Positions 26,820 to 35,742 of a stretch of DNA of 64,000 nucleotides are shown piece by piece; the stretch's first letter is position 1; every line of letters starts with the position of its first letter. Under the pieces are notes generated by a model. The model did not search any database, was not told the DNA's origin, and worked only from the letters and a program-made list of their open reading frames with translations. The stretch comes from Anaerolineae bacterium (GTDB lineage Bacteria; Chloroflexota; Anaerolineae; Aggregatilineales; Phototrophicaceae): NCBI GenBank assembly GCA_022843385.1, contig JALHNT010000003.1:62001-126000 (forward strand), in the 5' to 3' direction. The position numbers and the translations under genes are program-made.

Positions 26820-27575
26820 CTATAAGTGCGGATTGCGCGCCCGGAACTGCTCGACTAACTGCAAATTATGTTCTTTTGAGCCGGGCATGTTGGCGCTGAT
26901 ATAGACAGGCGGCGGGATACCCTGTTCGTGCAGTCGCCAGGCGACTTCGGTCAGCACCGCGTTCAGGATGAATGCGCCAGCGAGGGTTGAGAGCGGCCCG
27001 ACCTTGAGGCCAGTGTCGCCGATGGCGACCAGCGCATCCCCTGGCACGCCCTGATTATCCAGGACAATATCGGCCACATCCGCCAGTTTCTTGCCCGTTG
27101 GCCCAGCGGGGGTGTGCGCGGCATAATCCAGCGAGACCACGCCGATCACGGTCATGCCGATGGCTTTGCCAGCCAGCGCGGTTTCAACCGGCACGGCATT
27201 CACACCGCTGTTGGAAAAGACTACCAATACATCATCGGCTGTTGGTTGATAACGCGCCAGCACCGCCGGCCCCACCCCACTGGTGCGTTCCATCGTCGAA
27301 CTGGTGACAGCCCCTTCGTGCAACATCAGACCGGATGCCAGCACTGGACAGACCGCCGCGAAGCCACCGGCGCGGTAGTGGCCTTCTTCGGCCATCATAT
27401 GCGAGTGGCCGGTGCCGAACAGATAGATCAGGCCATTGGCCTGGATAGTACGAGCCATCGCTGTGGCTGCCTGATCCATCGCCTCGATCTGGGTGTGCTG
27501 GATGGCATCCAGCTTGTCGCGGGCGGCGTTCATGTAGGCGCGAGCGCCAGCGAGCCGGCTGGCAGGTGGGGTCAT
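26820..27575 (-). CDS. SIS-domain protein, UPF0309 type
   Basis: This 251-residue protein has a sugar-isomerase (SIS) fold: the FGTGHSHMMAEE loop near residue 53 and VVFSNSGVNAVPVE near 120 are the phosphosugar-binding loops. UPF0309 proteins are related to MurNAc-6-phosphate etherases and GmhA-like isomerases. It is the first gene of the sugar ABC operon and lies directly behind a strong promoter with a LacI-type operator, so it probably processes the imported sugar phosphate. The exact reaction is unknown. Confidence 0.88.
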   Translation of the reverse strand: MTPPASRLAGARAYMNAARDKLDAIQHTQIEAMDQAATAMARTIQANGLIYLFGTGHSHMMAEEGHYRAGGFAAVCPVLASGLMLHEGAVTSSTMERTSGVGPAVLARYQPTADDVLVVFSNSGVNAVPVETALAGKAIGMTVIGVVSLDYAAHTPAGPTGKKLADVADIVLDNQGVPGDALVAIGDTGLKVGPLSTLAGAFILNAVLTEVAWRLHEQGIPPPVYISANMPGSKEHNLQLVEQFRARNPHL

Positions 27576-27597
27576 GCGGAACGCTCCTGGTTGCGTC

Positions 27598-27611
27598 TGA
27601 AAACGTTTTCA
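27598..27611. promoter_or_regulatory. LacI-family operator
   Basis: TGAAAACGTTTTCA is a perfect 14-bp palindrome with the central CG typical of LacI/GalR-family sites. It lies just downstream of the -10 of the sugar operon promoter, where repressor binding would block initiation. The regulator gene is not in the window. Confidence 0.8.
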
Positions 27612-27612
27612 A

Positions 27613-27641
27613 AATATACCGCGCTGTCCATGTTTTGTCTA
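27613..27641 (-). promoter_or_regulatory. Sigma-70-type promoter of sugar ABC operon
   Basis: On the minus strand TAGACA (27636-27641) and TATATT (27613-27618) are separated by exactly 17 bp. The LacI-type palindrome follows at the expected start of transcription, 22 bp before the SIS gene ATG region. Confidence 0.75.
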
Positions 27642-27702
27642 GTATTTGACAGTCACTCAGATAGCTTGTCATGACTACCGGCAGAATGCTATAGTCTGTA
27701 AT

Positions 27703-28518
27703 ATGCATAACATCCAACCAGAAGAGCTGCGGCTCGAAAACAGCTACAAATCGTTTTATTCCACGCTCGGCGCTGCCGCGACCATCATCGGCATTGCCAG
27801 CGTTGGCGTGCTGGTCATGGGCGGTGGACTGACGGAACTGGCGGCGGCCTGGGTCGGGCTGGGGAGCATCTGGCTGGTTATGGCGCTCGTCATCGGGTTG
27901 AATAACCGGCGTCTGGTGCAGCGCGAACGACGCGACGCCGAGACATTGTTTGAGGGTGACTGCTGGGCAAGATGGCAGTGGTCAGCCGACGAATGGCAGC
28001 GGGAACTGGCGCAGCGGCGCGTTGATCTGGAAAAACATCTACGCTTCCAGCGATTTGCCCCCTGGATCGGAGGCGTGGCTGGTCTGGTGATTGGCGGTTG
28101 CTTCTTGTTCATCGCGTTCGTAGCCGGCGAAGCCATGCCAGCGCCGGCGCGTACTTTTATGATGGGATTAGGGCTGTTCTTCGCCTGTCTGTCAGTAGGT
28201 TTGTCGCTGTCCGGGGCGCGACGGGAGCGATACAAATGGCAGAGTCGACTCGAACGGGCGGAACAGGCAGCAACACCCCGCATCTGGTTGGGGCCATACG
28301 GCTTCTATCACGAAACCGATGGTCATACCACGCTGCGAAATCTGACGGCGGTCAGCTTCTCTTCCAGGAAGCAGCAGTTGGCCTTCCAGATCAAACACCC
28401 CGGCCCCAAAGGTTCAACCCTCTATCAGACAGTCCCATTGCCGGTGCCAGAGGCGCACACCGCAGATGCCGCCGCGTTGGTCACGCGCTATCGCACCGAG
28501 CGCCAGCTTCACAACTGA
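27703..28518 (+). CDS. Four-span membrane protein of unknown function
   Basis: This 271-residue protein has two helix pairs, at about 20-38 and 44-64 and at about 124-145 and 153-171, with a basic, Arg-rich cytoplasmic stretch between and a soluble C-terminal domain (about 195-265). The ATG at 27703 is chosen because a TATAGT box lies about 10 bp upstream, giving a short leader; an earlier in-frame start at 27646 would lie inside the divergent promoter region. I do not recognise a family. The C-terminal domain with GPYGFYHETDGHTTL resembles that of membrane PH-like proteins only loosely. Confidence 0.65.
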   Translation: MHNIQPEELRLENSYKSFYSTLGAAATIIGIASVGVLVMGGGLTELAAAWVGLGSIWLVMALVIGLNNRRLVQRERRDAETLFEGDCWARWQWSADEWQRELAQRRVDLEKHLRFQRFAPWIGGVAGLVIGGCFLFIAFVAGEAMPAPARTFMMGLGLFFACLSVGLSLSGARRERYKWQSRLERAEQAATPRIWLGPYGFYHETDGHTTLRNLTAVSFSSRKQQLAFQIKHPGPKGSTLYQTVPLPVPEAHTADAAALVTRYRTERQLHN

Positions 28519-28633
28519 GCGCTCTTCAGCCCCAACCTTAATCCTTTTTACGACAACCCCCAATTATTGGGTGAGAGGCAATACAGGTCTCGGCGCGTAT
28601 ACTCAACATAGAGAACTTATTGGAGACCTCATC

Positions 28634-29608
28634 ATGTTGTTGACAAGCACTAATGGACACACCGTAAAGGCCGTCCCGCCGCCCAATCCGACGGACAGCC
28701 TCAACCGGCTGATGGCCGCCATGCGTGACGCCGTCGTGATCGATGAACAAAAGCTGGTGATGATGCTGGCGGCGCTGCTGGCGAAAGGACACGTGCTGCT
28801 GGAAGATGTGCCAGGCATCGGCAAGACGCTGGTGGCGAAAGCGCTGGCGCGTACCATCCACGCCCAGTTCAAGCGCATCCAGTGTACCCCTGATCTGCTG
28901 CCAGGGGACATCACCGGCGGGGCGATCTATAACCAGCGCGAGCAGAAGTTTGAATTTGTGCCGGGGCCGATCTTCGGCAACATCGTCCTGGTGGACGAGA
29001 TCAACCGTGCCTCGCCGCGCACCCAGTCCAGCCTGCTGGAGAGCATGGCCGAGGGGCAGGTGACCAGCGATGGCTTCACCCATCCCCTGCCGCAGCCGTT
29101 CTTCATCATCGCTACCCAGAATCCGATTGAGATGGCCGGGACGTTCCCGCTGCCCGAAGCGCAACTGGATCGCTTTCTGGTGATGATGAACCTTGGCTAT
29201 CCCGATTATGAAGATGAAGTCGGCATCCTCGAACGCGAGGAACACGCCGATCCGCTGGAAAAGATGCAGGCGGTTGTCAATCTGGATGAGATCAGCGCGC
29301 TGCAAGGCGCGGCGCGGGCAGTGGATGTAGTGCGCCCGCTGAAGGAATACATCGTTCAGTTGGCCGTTGCCACCCGCACCCATCCTGATGTGGTAGTGGG
29401 CGTCAGTCCACGCGGCGGCTCGGCTTTGCAACGTTGCGTCCAGTCATTGGCGTTGATTCGCGGGCGGACATTTGCGACGCCGGATGATATCAAGGCAGCC
29501 GCTCCCTATGTGATGGCTCATCGCCTGCTCACCCGTGATCACCGTCCGGAGACTGCCCGCGAGGTGATCGCCCAACTGCTGACCGAGATCCGTGTGCCGG
29601 TGGAGTGA
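28634..29608 (+). CDS. MoxR-family AAA+ ATPase
   Basis: This 324-residue ATPase has Walker A DVPGIGKT at residues 58-65 and Walker B IVLVDEIN around 117-124, followed by SPRTQSSLLESM typical of MoxR, and sensor motifs near ATQNPIE. MoxR proteins act as chaperone-like ATPases for metal or cofactor insertion or envelope proteins, usually with DUF58/VWA partners. The gene begins a three-gene operon with DUF58 and a transglutaminase. The ATG at 28634 has GGAGA upstream; longer in-frame extensions have no family match. Confidence 0.95.
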   Translation: MLLTSTNGHTVKAVPPPNPTDSLNRLMAAMRDAVVIDEQKLVMMLAALLAKGHVLLEDVPGIGKTLVAKALARTIHAQFKRIQCTPDLLPGDITGGAIYNQREQKFEFVPGPIFGNIVLVDEINRASPRTQSSLLESMAEGQVTSDGFTHPLPQPFFIIATQNPIEMAGTFPLPEAQLDRFLVMMNLGYPDYEDEVGILEREEHADPLEKMQAVVNLDEISALQGAARAVDVVRPLKEYIVQLAVATRTHPDVVVGVSPRGGSALQRCVQSLALIRGRTFATPDDIKAAAPYVMAHRLLTRDHRPETAREVIAQLLTEIRVPVE

Positions 29609-29613
29609 ACCCG

Positions 29614-30825
29614 ATGCCCACTGCGCGTGCCTACACCTTCATCGTTGCCGCGTTCATCATCTACTTGTTCGCCAACCAGACGCAGGTCGGCTGGCTGTAT
29701 GTTGTGGCGGCGCTGCTCCTCGGTCTGGTGCTGGCTGGTTGGTGGCTGAATCGGGCGGCGCTGAAAGGCATGGCCGGGGAACGGCGCGTCGGCGATGGGC
29801 TGGGGGTTGATCTGTATGAAGGCGATGAGACGCACGTCAGCCTGTCACTGAAAAAAACGACGGGCATGACCGCCGCGCATGTAAAGCTGGAAGAATACTG
29901 TCCGCTGGCCGCGCCGGATAGCCCACAGTGGCGCAACCGGCTCTTCATCCCGGCCTTACCTCCCGGCGGCGATGTCGAGTTTCAGTATGATCTCACGCTG
30001 TATCGACGTGGGCTGCACGAGTTTCCGCCGCTGCACATGGAGTCGTCGGCACCGTTCGGCTTCTTTCGCCGCACCGGACAGTTGACGATCCCGACTCGTG
30101 TCTTGATCTACCCTGAAGTTCGTCCTTTACAACGCCTCGAACTGCTGGATCGTAAGCTGACGGCTCAGGTCGCCCGACCCCGTGCTGGCGTGGGCTATGA
30201 GGTGATGGGGGTACGTCCGTATCGGGTGGGCGACTCGCCCCGTCATGTGCACTGGCGTTCGGTCGCCAAGACCGGCGTATTGTTCAGCAAGGAATTCGCT
30301 GATGAAGCCCAACCCGGCCTGACGCTGGTGATGGACTTATTCGCCCATCCCTATCGACCAGCCGATACCAAGCATACGCCGTTTGAATGGGCGGTGAAAG
30401 CGGCAGCCAGCATCGGTGATTATGCCCGGCGGCGCGGCTACTCGCTGTATCTGATGAGCGACGATGAGGCGCTGGCGGCTCCGGTGGGCGCGGTGTCGTG
30501 GATGGCGCTGCTGCAATATCTGGCACGGGCGCAGCCGACGGGCAAGCGTCCGCTGGGCCAGGTCATCGGACGGCAGCCGACGCAGAATTTTGTAGCCGTC
30601 ATCCTGCCCTGGCCGGATGAGACGGCAGTGGGACGTTTGGTGGAACTGCAACAATCCGGTGTGGAAGTGCTGGCTGTGGTGATTGATCCGGCGACCTTCC
30701 CGCAGTCGAGCGTTTCAGCGGCGGGGTTAGCGGCTGATCTGCGCGGCCAGGGGGTGGCGGTTCAGGAATTACGCTTCGCCGATGATTGGTCAACCCAGTT
30801 GAGTGGTCTACAGGTGACACGATGA
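29614..30825 (+). CDS. DUF58 domain membrane protein
   Basis: This 403-residue protein has two N-terminal transmembrane helices (about 5-22 and 26-45) and the DUF58 core with VRPYRVGDSPRHVHWRSVAKTG at about 200-221. DUF58 proteins are linked to VWA domains and work with MoxR ATPases. The ATG at 29614 has GGAG eight bases upstream and is preferred to a GTG that overlaps the MoxR stop. It overlaps the transglutaminase gene by 4 bp (ATGA). Confidence 0.92.
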   Translation: MPTARAYTFIVAAFIIYLFANQTQVGWLYVVAALLLGLVLAGWWLNRAALKGMAGERRVGDGLGVDLYEGDETHVSLSLKKTTGMTAAHVKLEEYCPLAAPDSPQWRNRLFIPALPPGGDVEFQYDLTLYRRGLHEFPPLHMESSAPFGFFRRTGQLTIPTRVLIYPEVRPLQRLELLDRKLTAQVARPRAGVGYEVMGVRPYRVGDSPRHVHWRSVAKTGVLFSKEFADEAQPGLTLVMDLFAHPYRPADTKHTPFEWAVKAAASIGDYARRRGYSLYLMSDDEALAAPVGAVSWMALLQYLARAQPTGKRPLGQVIGRQPTQNFVAVILPWPDETAVGRLVELQQSGVEVLAVVIDPATFPQSSVSAAGLAADLRGQGVAVQELRFADDWSTQLSGLQVTR

Positions 30826-33053
30826 TTCAGGTCTTATCGCATCCGGCGCGGTGGGGGAAACCGCTGCGCTATCTGGCTTATGCCTTCGCCGGTCTGATGA
30901 CGCTGCTGGTTGTCATCCGCACCGAATTCTGGATCGCTGGCGTGGCGTTGATCGGGCTGATCTTTGTGTATGAGCGCTGGTTGGAGCGCGATAAACGCAA
31001 AGTCTCCGAACCAGAGGGTTCGGAGCGGTTGCGGCAGATCGCCTTCGCAGCCCAGGTCGTGAGCATCGTGGCGCTGACCGTGCCGACCTTCATCTGGCCG
31101 GTCGCCATCGTCTCCATCGCCATCCTGGCGCTGGGGCATGTCACCGCCCACCGGGTGCGGAATGCGCCGCCGCGCTGGTTACGCGGGGTGACGTTCGTGC
31201 TGCTGCACCTGGTGTTCGTCTGGATGTTCATCGGCTTGTTCAGCGGTCAGCCTTACCCCCAGGCGCAGGCGGCCATGCTGGCGATGGCAGTCGTCAGCTT
31301 TGAGTTGTTCAAGCGACTCAACCTGTATTCCGGCATGGGCATTGGTCTGATAAACCTGTATGTGGCGGCGACACTCAGCCGCGACCTGACTTTCGCGCTG
31401 TTCCTGATTGCCTACGTCGCACTGGTGCTGGCCTTTCTGTGGCGCGCCGACAGCGAAGATGGGCTGAAGGATAATCCGGTGGTCCTGAAAGCGCGGACGC
31501 CGTCCCGTTCGCTGCCACAGCGAGTGACCGGCGGATTCCGGCGTTGGCAGCGCTTCGGTTTGGTGGCATCGCTGTCGGTGGTGCTGGTGTTCTTCTTCAC
31601 CCCGCGCTTCTCTGGTTATCCGCTTGTGCCGCCCTTTTCCATCCAGGCACCCATCAGCGCCCGCCCCTCAGCCCAGGTCATCCCGCCGGCGCTTCAATTG
31701 GTGAATGTCGAGAATGGTGGAACCCCGTATGTCGATGGTGGCGATTATTATTACGGCTTTGTCAACAACCTCGACCTGAGCTATCGCGGACGCCTGAGCG
31801 ATGCGATCATGATGTACGTCCAGAGTCCGGTGTGGAGCTACTGGCGCGGTTACGCCTTCGATCATTACGATGGCCGCACCTGGTCGATGTCCAACGCCGA
31901 GCTGAAGACCTTCAACACCGGGCGGACACGCCGCTTCATCCTCAAGCCCCAGGCGACCAATGAACTCTCGTTCGTGCAGTCGTTCTATATCGTCCGCGAT
32001 ATGCCCAACATCCTCTGGGCCGGCGGCGACCCGGCTATGGTCTTGTTCCCGGCTGAGGAGATCGCCCAGGATGTGACCGGCGGCCTGCGCATCGGCGCTT
32101 ATCTGCCAGCCGGCATGGTCTATTCAGTCATCTCGACCATGCAATTGTTCCCGCCGGAGACGCTGCGAGCAGCAGAGGGTGATTATCCAGCGCCGATCAG
32201 CGAACAGTACCTGCAACTGCCTGATACCGTCACCGAGCGCACCCAGCAACTGGCGCGTGATCTGACGGCCGATCTGCCGACGACGTATGACCGCGTGATC
32301 GCGATCCGCGATCATCTGCTGGTCAGCTATCCCTATGATTTCTACCCACCCCCGCAAGCGCCGAACACCGACGCGGTGGATCAATTCCTGTTCGTGGACC
32401 AGCGCGGAGTCTGTGAGCATTATGCCAGCGCCATGATTGTCCTGCTGCGGACGCTGGGCATCCCGGCACGGTTCGCGGTGGGCTATGGCAGCGGCGATTA
32501 CAACACCCTCACCGGCTACTACGAAGTGCGGGCGGATGATGCCCATGCCTGGGTGGAAGTCTACTTCCCGTCGCTGGGCTGGGTTCCGTTTGATCCGACG
32601 CCGGGCTGGAATGGCGATCCCCAGACTGGGCGCATGAACCGCTGGATTTTCTCCGACCTGATGCGCAACGTCGAACTGCCACAGATTGACCTGGGCAACG
32701 TCATGCAGGGAGGGTTGGCCGCCTTCAGCCTGATTTTGCAACCGCTATTGATGGTGGCAGGGCTGACGGGACTCGGCGCGGCTGGCTGGTTCTTCTACCG
32801 CTGGTGGCGCAAACGGACGGCTACCGGCTACTCAAAGGGATTGATCCAGACCGATCCGGCGCGACGGCGCATCTTCGCCCTGTATCGCCAGACACAGCGC
32901 CGTCTGGGTTCGTATCGTCCGGCGACACAGACGGTGCAGGAACATGCCCAGGTGAAGCCAGCGCTCGATGATCTGGCGCGCTGGGTTGATCTGGCGGCCT
33001 ACAATCCCAAGCCGCTGCCGCCCGGCGAGCCAACCATCAAGCCTGAAGCGTGA
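30822..33053 (+). CDS. Transglutaminase-like membrane protein (TgpA type)
   Basis: This 743-residue protein has about six N-terminal membrane helices, a large extracytoplasmic region and one late helix near 645. The transglutaminase triad is visible: Cys about 530 in DQRGVCEHYASAM, His about 575 in DDAHAWVEVYF and Asp about 590 in FDPTPGW. A DUF4129-like C-terminal segment follows. With MoxR and DUF58 it forms the conserved three-gene set found in many bacteria. The start overlaps the DUF58 stop as ATGA. The physiological substrate is unknown. Confidence 0.93.
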   Translation: MIQVLSHPARWGKPLRYLAYAFAGLMTLLVVIRTEFWIAGVALIGLIFVYERWLERDKRKVSEPEGSERLRQIAFAAQVVSIVALTVPTFIWPVAIVSIAILALGHVTAHRVRNAPPRWLRGVTFVLLHLVFVWMFIGLFSGQPYPQAQAAMLAMAVVSFELFKRLNLYSGMGIGLINLYVAATLSRDLTFALFLIAYVALVLAFLWRADSEDGLKDNPVVLKARTPSRSLPQRVTGGFRRWQRFGLVASLSVVLVFFFTPRFSGYPLVPPFSIQAPISARPSAQVIPPALQLVNVENGGTPYVDGGDYYYGFVNNLDLSYRGRLSDAIMMYVQSPVWSYWRGYAFDHYDGRTWSMSNAELKTFNTGRTRRFILKPQATNELSFVQSFYIVRDMPNILWAGGDPAMVLFPAEEIAQDVTGGLRIGAYLPAGMVYSVISTMQLFPPETLRAAEGDYPAPISEQYLQLPDTVTERTQQLARDLTADLPTTYDRVIAIRDHLLVSYPYDFYPPPQAPNTDAVDQFLFVDQRGVCEHYASAMIVLLRTLGIPARFAVGYGSGDYNTLTGYYEVRADDAHAWVEVYFPSLGWVPFDPTPGWNGDPQTGRMNRWIFSDLMRNVELPQIDLGNVMQGGLAAFSLILQPLLMVAGLTGLGAAGWFFYRWWRKRTATGYSKGLIQTDPARRRIFALYRQTQRRLGSYRPATQTVQEHAQVKPALDDLARWVDLAAYNPKPLPPGEPTIKPEA

Positions 33054-33056
33054 CCG

Positions 33057-33569
33057 TCACTCGGCCTGGCGACCATTGACGATGTGGGCGATCTGCTCGG
33101 TCAACTGAAGACCGCCGTCGTCATTATTGTTGATGATCTGGTAGGGGATGTGCGGCGGCTCGAACAGGGCAATCATGCGCCGGGTGTAGGCCGGGTCGAG
33201 CGGTTGGCTGGTGCGATGTACCAGGCGACGTTCACGGATGGTGTCGTCGGCCTGCACCAGGACGAATTGCGCCTGGGGGAAGTGATTCAGGAAGAGCAGA
33301 CGATATTTTTCCTTGATGAAGGTTTGCGCCACCACGATGCGCGGATGCAGCGGCGTGAGCTGGTGGACATGCTGGATGATGGCGGCGAAGAAACGATCGC
33401 GCATCTCGTCATTAACGGGCTGCTGGGTGGCGATGGCCTGACGCATGTCGGCGGGGAGGTCGTCATCGCCATCATGACAGAAAAAGCTGAAATTCTCAAA
33501 TAAGCGAGCGGCATAGGTTTTCCCCGCGCCGGGCAAACCGAACGTGACATAAATGGTGTTCTGCGGCAT
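33057..33569 (-). CDS. Small P-loop kinase-like ATPase
   Basis: This 170-residue protein has a Walker A loop GLPGAGKT at residues 11-18 and the general layout of nucleotide/gluconate/shikimate kinases, with a lid-like segment ADDTIRERRLVHRTSQPLDP and a C-terminal NNNDDGG. It probably phosphorylates a small metabolite, which cannot be identified. The 5' part of this gene and its upstream region are duplicated, in the same orientation, at about 35350-35605. It converges with the transglutaminase gene at a 3-bp gap. Confidence 0.82.
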   Translation of the reverse strand: MPQNTIYVTFGLPGAGKTYAARLFENFSFFCHDGDDDLPADMRQAIATQQPVNDEMRDRFFAAIIQHVHQLTPLHPRIVVAQTFIKEKYRLLFLNHFPQAQFVLVQADDTIRERRLVHRTSQPLDPAYTRRMIALFEPPHIPYQIINNNDDGGLQLTEQIAHIVNGRQAE

Positions 33570-34095
33570 GATGCCTCAACGATGAACCTGCAAAAGTCTT
33601 AACAGTATACCCATGAAAGCCGCTTCGGTGGAATGTACGGTTCATGCAGACAGTGACAGAACGACAAAGACAGAAGAATTCACCACGGAGGCGCAGAGGA
33701 CACAGAGAGCAATCAGAGGTCTTTCCTTTGAACTTAGCACTTTGCACTCCTCAACTCCTTTGCCGCCGGCGGATCGCCATTTGCGGTGGTGGATCGCTCC
33801 CTGAGATGCGCCGGTATTAACGCGACCTGTTTCAGATTGGATCATCTCATAGCGTTGATTCACATGATTCGTCAGATTCGTCAGATTCGCATCACTCTGT
33901 TTTTCAATTCGTGAATCCTGTGCCACCGTTTTCCCTCATTCGTTGCAACTGCAACTCGACCTGTTTTGTGTCGTCGTCGTCGTCGGACAGACGGCGACAG
34001 AGCGACAAAGACAGAAAGACCAACACAGAGGACACAGAGAACGCAGAGAGCAATTCGAGTCTTTCACTTTGAACTCCCTGATCCGCTGGGGGCTG

Positions 34096-34228
34096 ATGCA
34101 GGTTAAGAAAATATCCAGATAACGATTTACCCGGACACCCCGTTGGGTGTCCCTACAAACGAACCGGTTGGTGTAGGGACGTGCAACGGCACGTCCGAAC
34201 ATTATCTGATTTAATTCTTAACCTGCAT
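34096..34228. mobile_element. Foldback MITE with two internal hairpins
   Basis: ATGCAGGTTAAGAA (34096-34109) and TTCTTAACCTGCAT (34215-34228) are perfect 14-bp terminal inverted repeats, and similarity continues inward to CAGATAA on both sides. Inside are two strong hairpins, GGACACCC/GGGTGTCC and GGACGTGC/GCACGTCC. The 133-bp element has no coding capacity. It interrupts island B relative to island A. No target duplication is clear. Confidence 0.8.
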
Positions 34229-34353
34229 TAACCCGCAGCGTCCGTGACTCACAAAAGTCGTCAAAGTCGTCAAAGTCAAAAGTGCATTTTGTGAACATTT
34301 CCCTCAATCCTGATTCCCAACCATCGGGACGATTGCGCGGGTAGGTTTGCGAA

Positions 34354-34528
34354 CCACTCCTACGAGAAGCATACGCCTAATCGCCGCGTTACAGGTGAAC
34401 TTTTGGTAAACTTTTTGGTACGACTTAAGGCGACTCTGGGCTAACCATTTTGCGGGAGCGCGAGGATTAAGGCTGTCAACGAGGGGTTAGAAAAGGGTTA
34501 AGAAAAATCAGGGTTGAGGGAGTGAAAA
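34354..34528. repeat. Conserved 180-bp module, copy B
   Basis: It shares with copy A the strings CTCCTACGAGAAGCATACGCC (split by no gap) and GGTGAACTTTTGGTAAACTT, and ends in GTTGAGGGAG. As in A, it is the part of the island nearest to the minus-strand protein gene. No function is evident. Confidence 0.7.
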
Positions 34529-34584
34529 TCGGACAAGGCGCTGCGACTCGGATACCACAGCTAGGGTCAACTGGCGAACCTGCT

Positions 34585-35280
34585 TTACAATTCCTCGTGT
34601 AAAAACTTCATGTAATCATGCGCGTCAGACAGGAGAGGTTGCCCCATGAAGCGCCTTATCTGGTTGAAGTCATGGAGGGACTCAAGCCGGCGATTCAACC
34701 GATAGTATGCTTTCCCGCGCAAATGATAGAACATGTCCAGATATTGATCATCGGCATCATGCGCCTCAATGATTTTTGTTAAGTCAGCAACCGCATTTTC
34801 GTATTGCTGAGTGCGATAATAGATTGTTGCCCGCTGCAATAGGAATTGATCCGTTTCGGGCGAGAGCTGAAGCGCCGTAGTCATATCTTGTATGGCCTCA
34901 TCATAACGCCCCCATCGGCGCATGTAACTCGCACGCCATGCGTAATTCAGGGAATCAGCCAACCCTTGACTGATAAGCCAATCCAAATCCTGCACCACTT
35001 TGTCGTGTTTTCCGACAATTTGATGTGAAATCGCCCGCTTGATGTAAGCACCTTGCAGTTCCTCTCTATCAGTGGAAAGTTCGATGATTTTGCTGAGGTC
35101 TTCAATCGCCAGTTCGTACTCCTCACCCTCATAGCGGAGAATGGCCCGTTCCCAATAGCGCTGTGGATTGTTGGCGTCAAGCGCGATGGACTGATCGAGG
35201 TCAGCCAAACCACCCTCGATGTCGCCGCTGTGAAACCGTTCTTCTGAGCGTTGGGCGTAAAAGTCGGCATCGTGTTCCAT
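34585..35280 (-). CDS. TPR-repeat protein
   Basis: This 231-residue protein consists of about five to six tetratricopeptide repeats, e.g. YAQRSEERFHSGDIEGGLAD and YYRTQQYENAVADLTKIIEA, with no signal peptide or other domain. TPR arrays bind partner proteins. It is AT-richer than neighbouring housekeeping genes and stands alone between repeat island B and a duplicated kinase fragment, like the HEAT-like protein beside island A. An immunity or adaptor role is possible, but only from this parallel. Confidence 0.78.
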   Translation of the reverse strand: MEHDADFYAQRSEERFHSGDIEGGLADLDQSIALDANNPQRYWERAILRYEGEEYELAIEDLSKIIELSTDREELQGAYIKRAISHQIVGKHDKVVQDLDWLISQGLADSLNYAWRASYMRRWGRYDEAIQDMTTALQLSPETDQFLLQRATIYYRTQQYENAVADLTKIIEAHDADDQYLDMFYHLRGKAYYRLNRRLESLHDFNQIRRFMGQPLLSDAHDYMKFLHEEL

Positions 35281-35349
35281 AGGATACTCGGTAGCTCACG
35301 TGAGTTTTGAGCTGATTATAATACGGGAAAGCTAAGCACTCGTCAAAAC

Positions 35350-35560
35350 TGTCGATGGCGGTGGAGAAACGATCTCGCATCTCGTTATTGACGGGCTGCC
35401 GGGTGGCGATTGTTGAGGGAGAGGCAGTCATCGCGAGAATGGCAGGAAAAGCCGAAGTTCTCAAATAAGCGGGTGGCATAGGTTTTCCCTGCGCCGGGCA
35501 GACTGAAGGTGACATAGACGGTGTTCTGCTGCATGTTGCCGCAACGATGAACCCGCAAAA
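35350..35560 (-). pseudogene. Frameshifted duplicate of P-loop kinase 5' end
   Basis: The minus strand reads MQQNTVYVTFSLPGAGKTYA, near-identical to the start of the kinase at 33569, then shifts frame and continues as RQPVNNEMRDRFSTAI before similarity ends. Similarity also extends upstream to about 35605, matching the region up to 33650. The C-terminal two thirds of the gene are missing. No intact function is expected. Its orientation is the same as that of the intact gene, making a direct repeat around the TPR gene and island B. Confidence 0.85.
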
Positions 35561-35742
35561 GTACCAATGAAAGCTGCTTCGGTGGAATGTGCGTTTCGGT
35601 GCAAGTACCTGACAATCTCATAGTAACTGCTGTGTTCTTTGATAGGCATCGTGCAGCCAGTTGCGGTATCTTAAACGATGTCGAATAGATGACCTTATAG
35701 ATGACATCAAATGGGTACTGATTCTAAGAATGAGGTGATGAC

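Larger units (their letters stand above)
33660..34530. repeat. Repeat island B (mosaic of short dispersed repeats)
   Basis: This non-coding stretch shares most modules with island A in a different order: purine-rich CACAGAG tract (33680-33715), GCCGCCGGCGGATCG block (33760-33830), tandem GATTCGTCA block (33854-33950), GTCGTC run plus CACAGAG tract (33963-34048), a MITE-like element unique to B (34096-34228), AGTCGTCAAAGTC block (34241-34305) and the 180-bp module (34354-34528). No credible gene is seen. It ends about 55 bp from the 3' end of the TPR gene. Confidence 0.75.

Noticed and set aside
33496..34202. Short frames in island B
   Set aside because: They translate repeats and MITE sequence and share nothing with known proteins.
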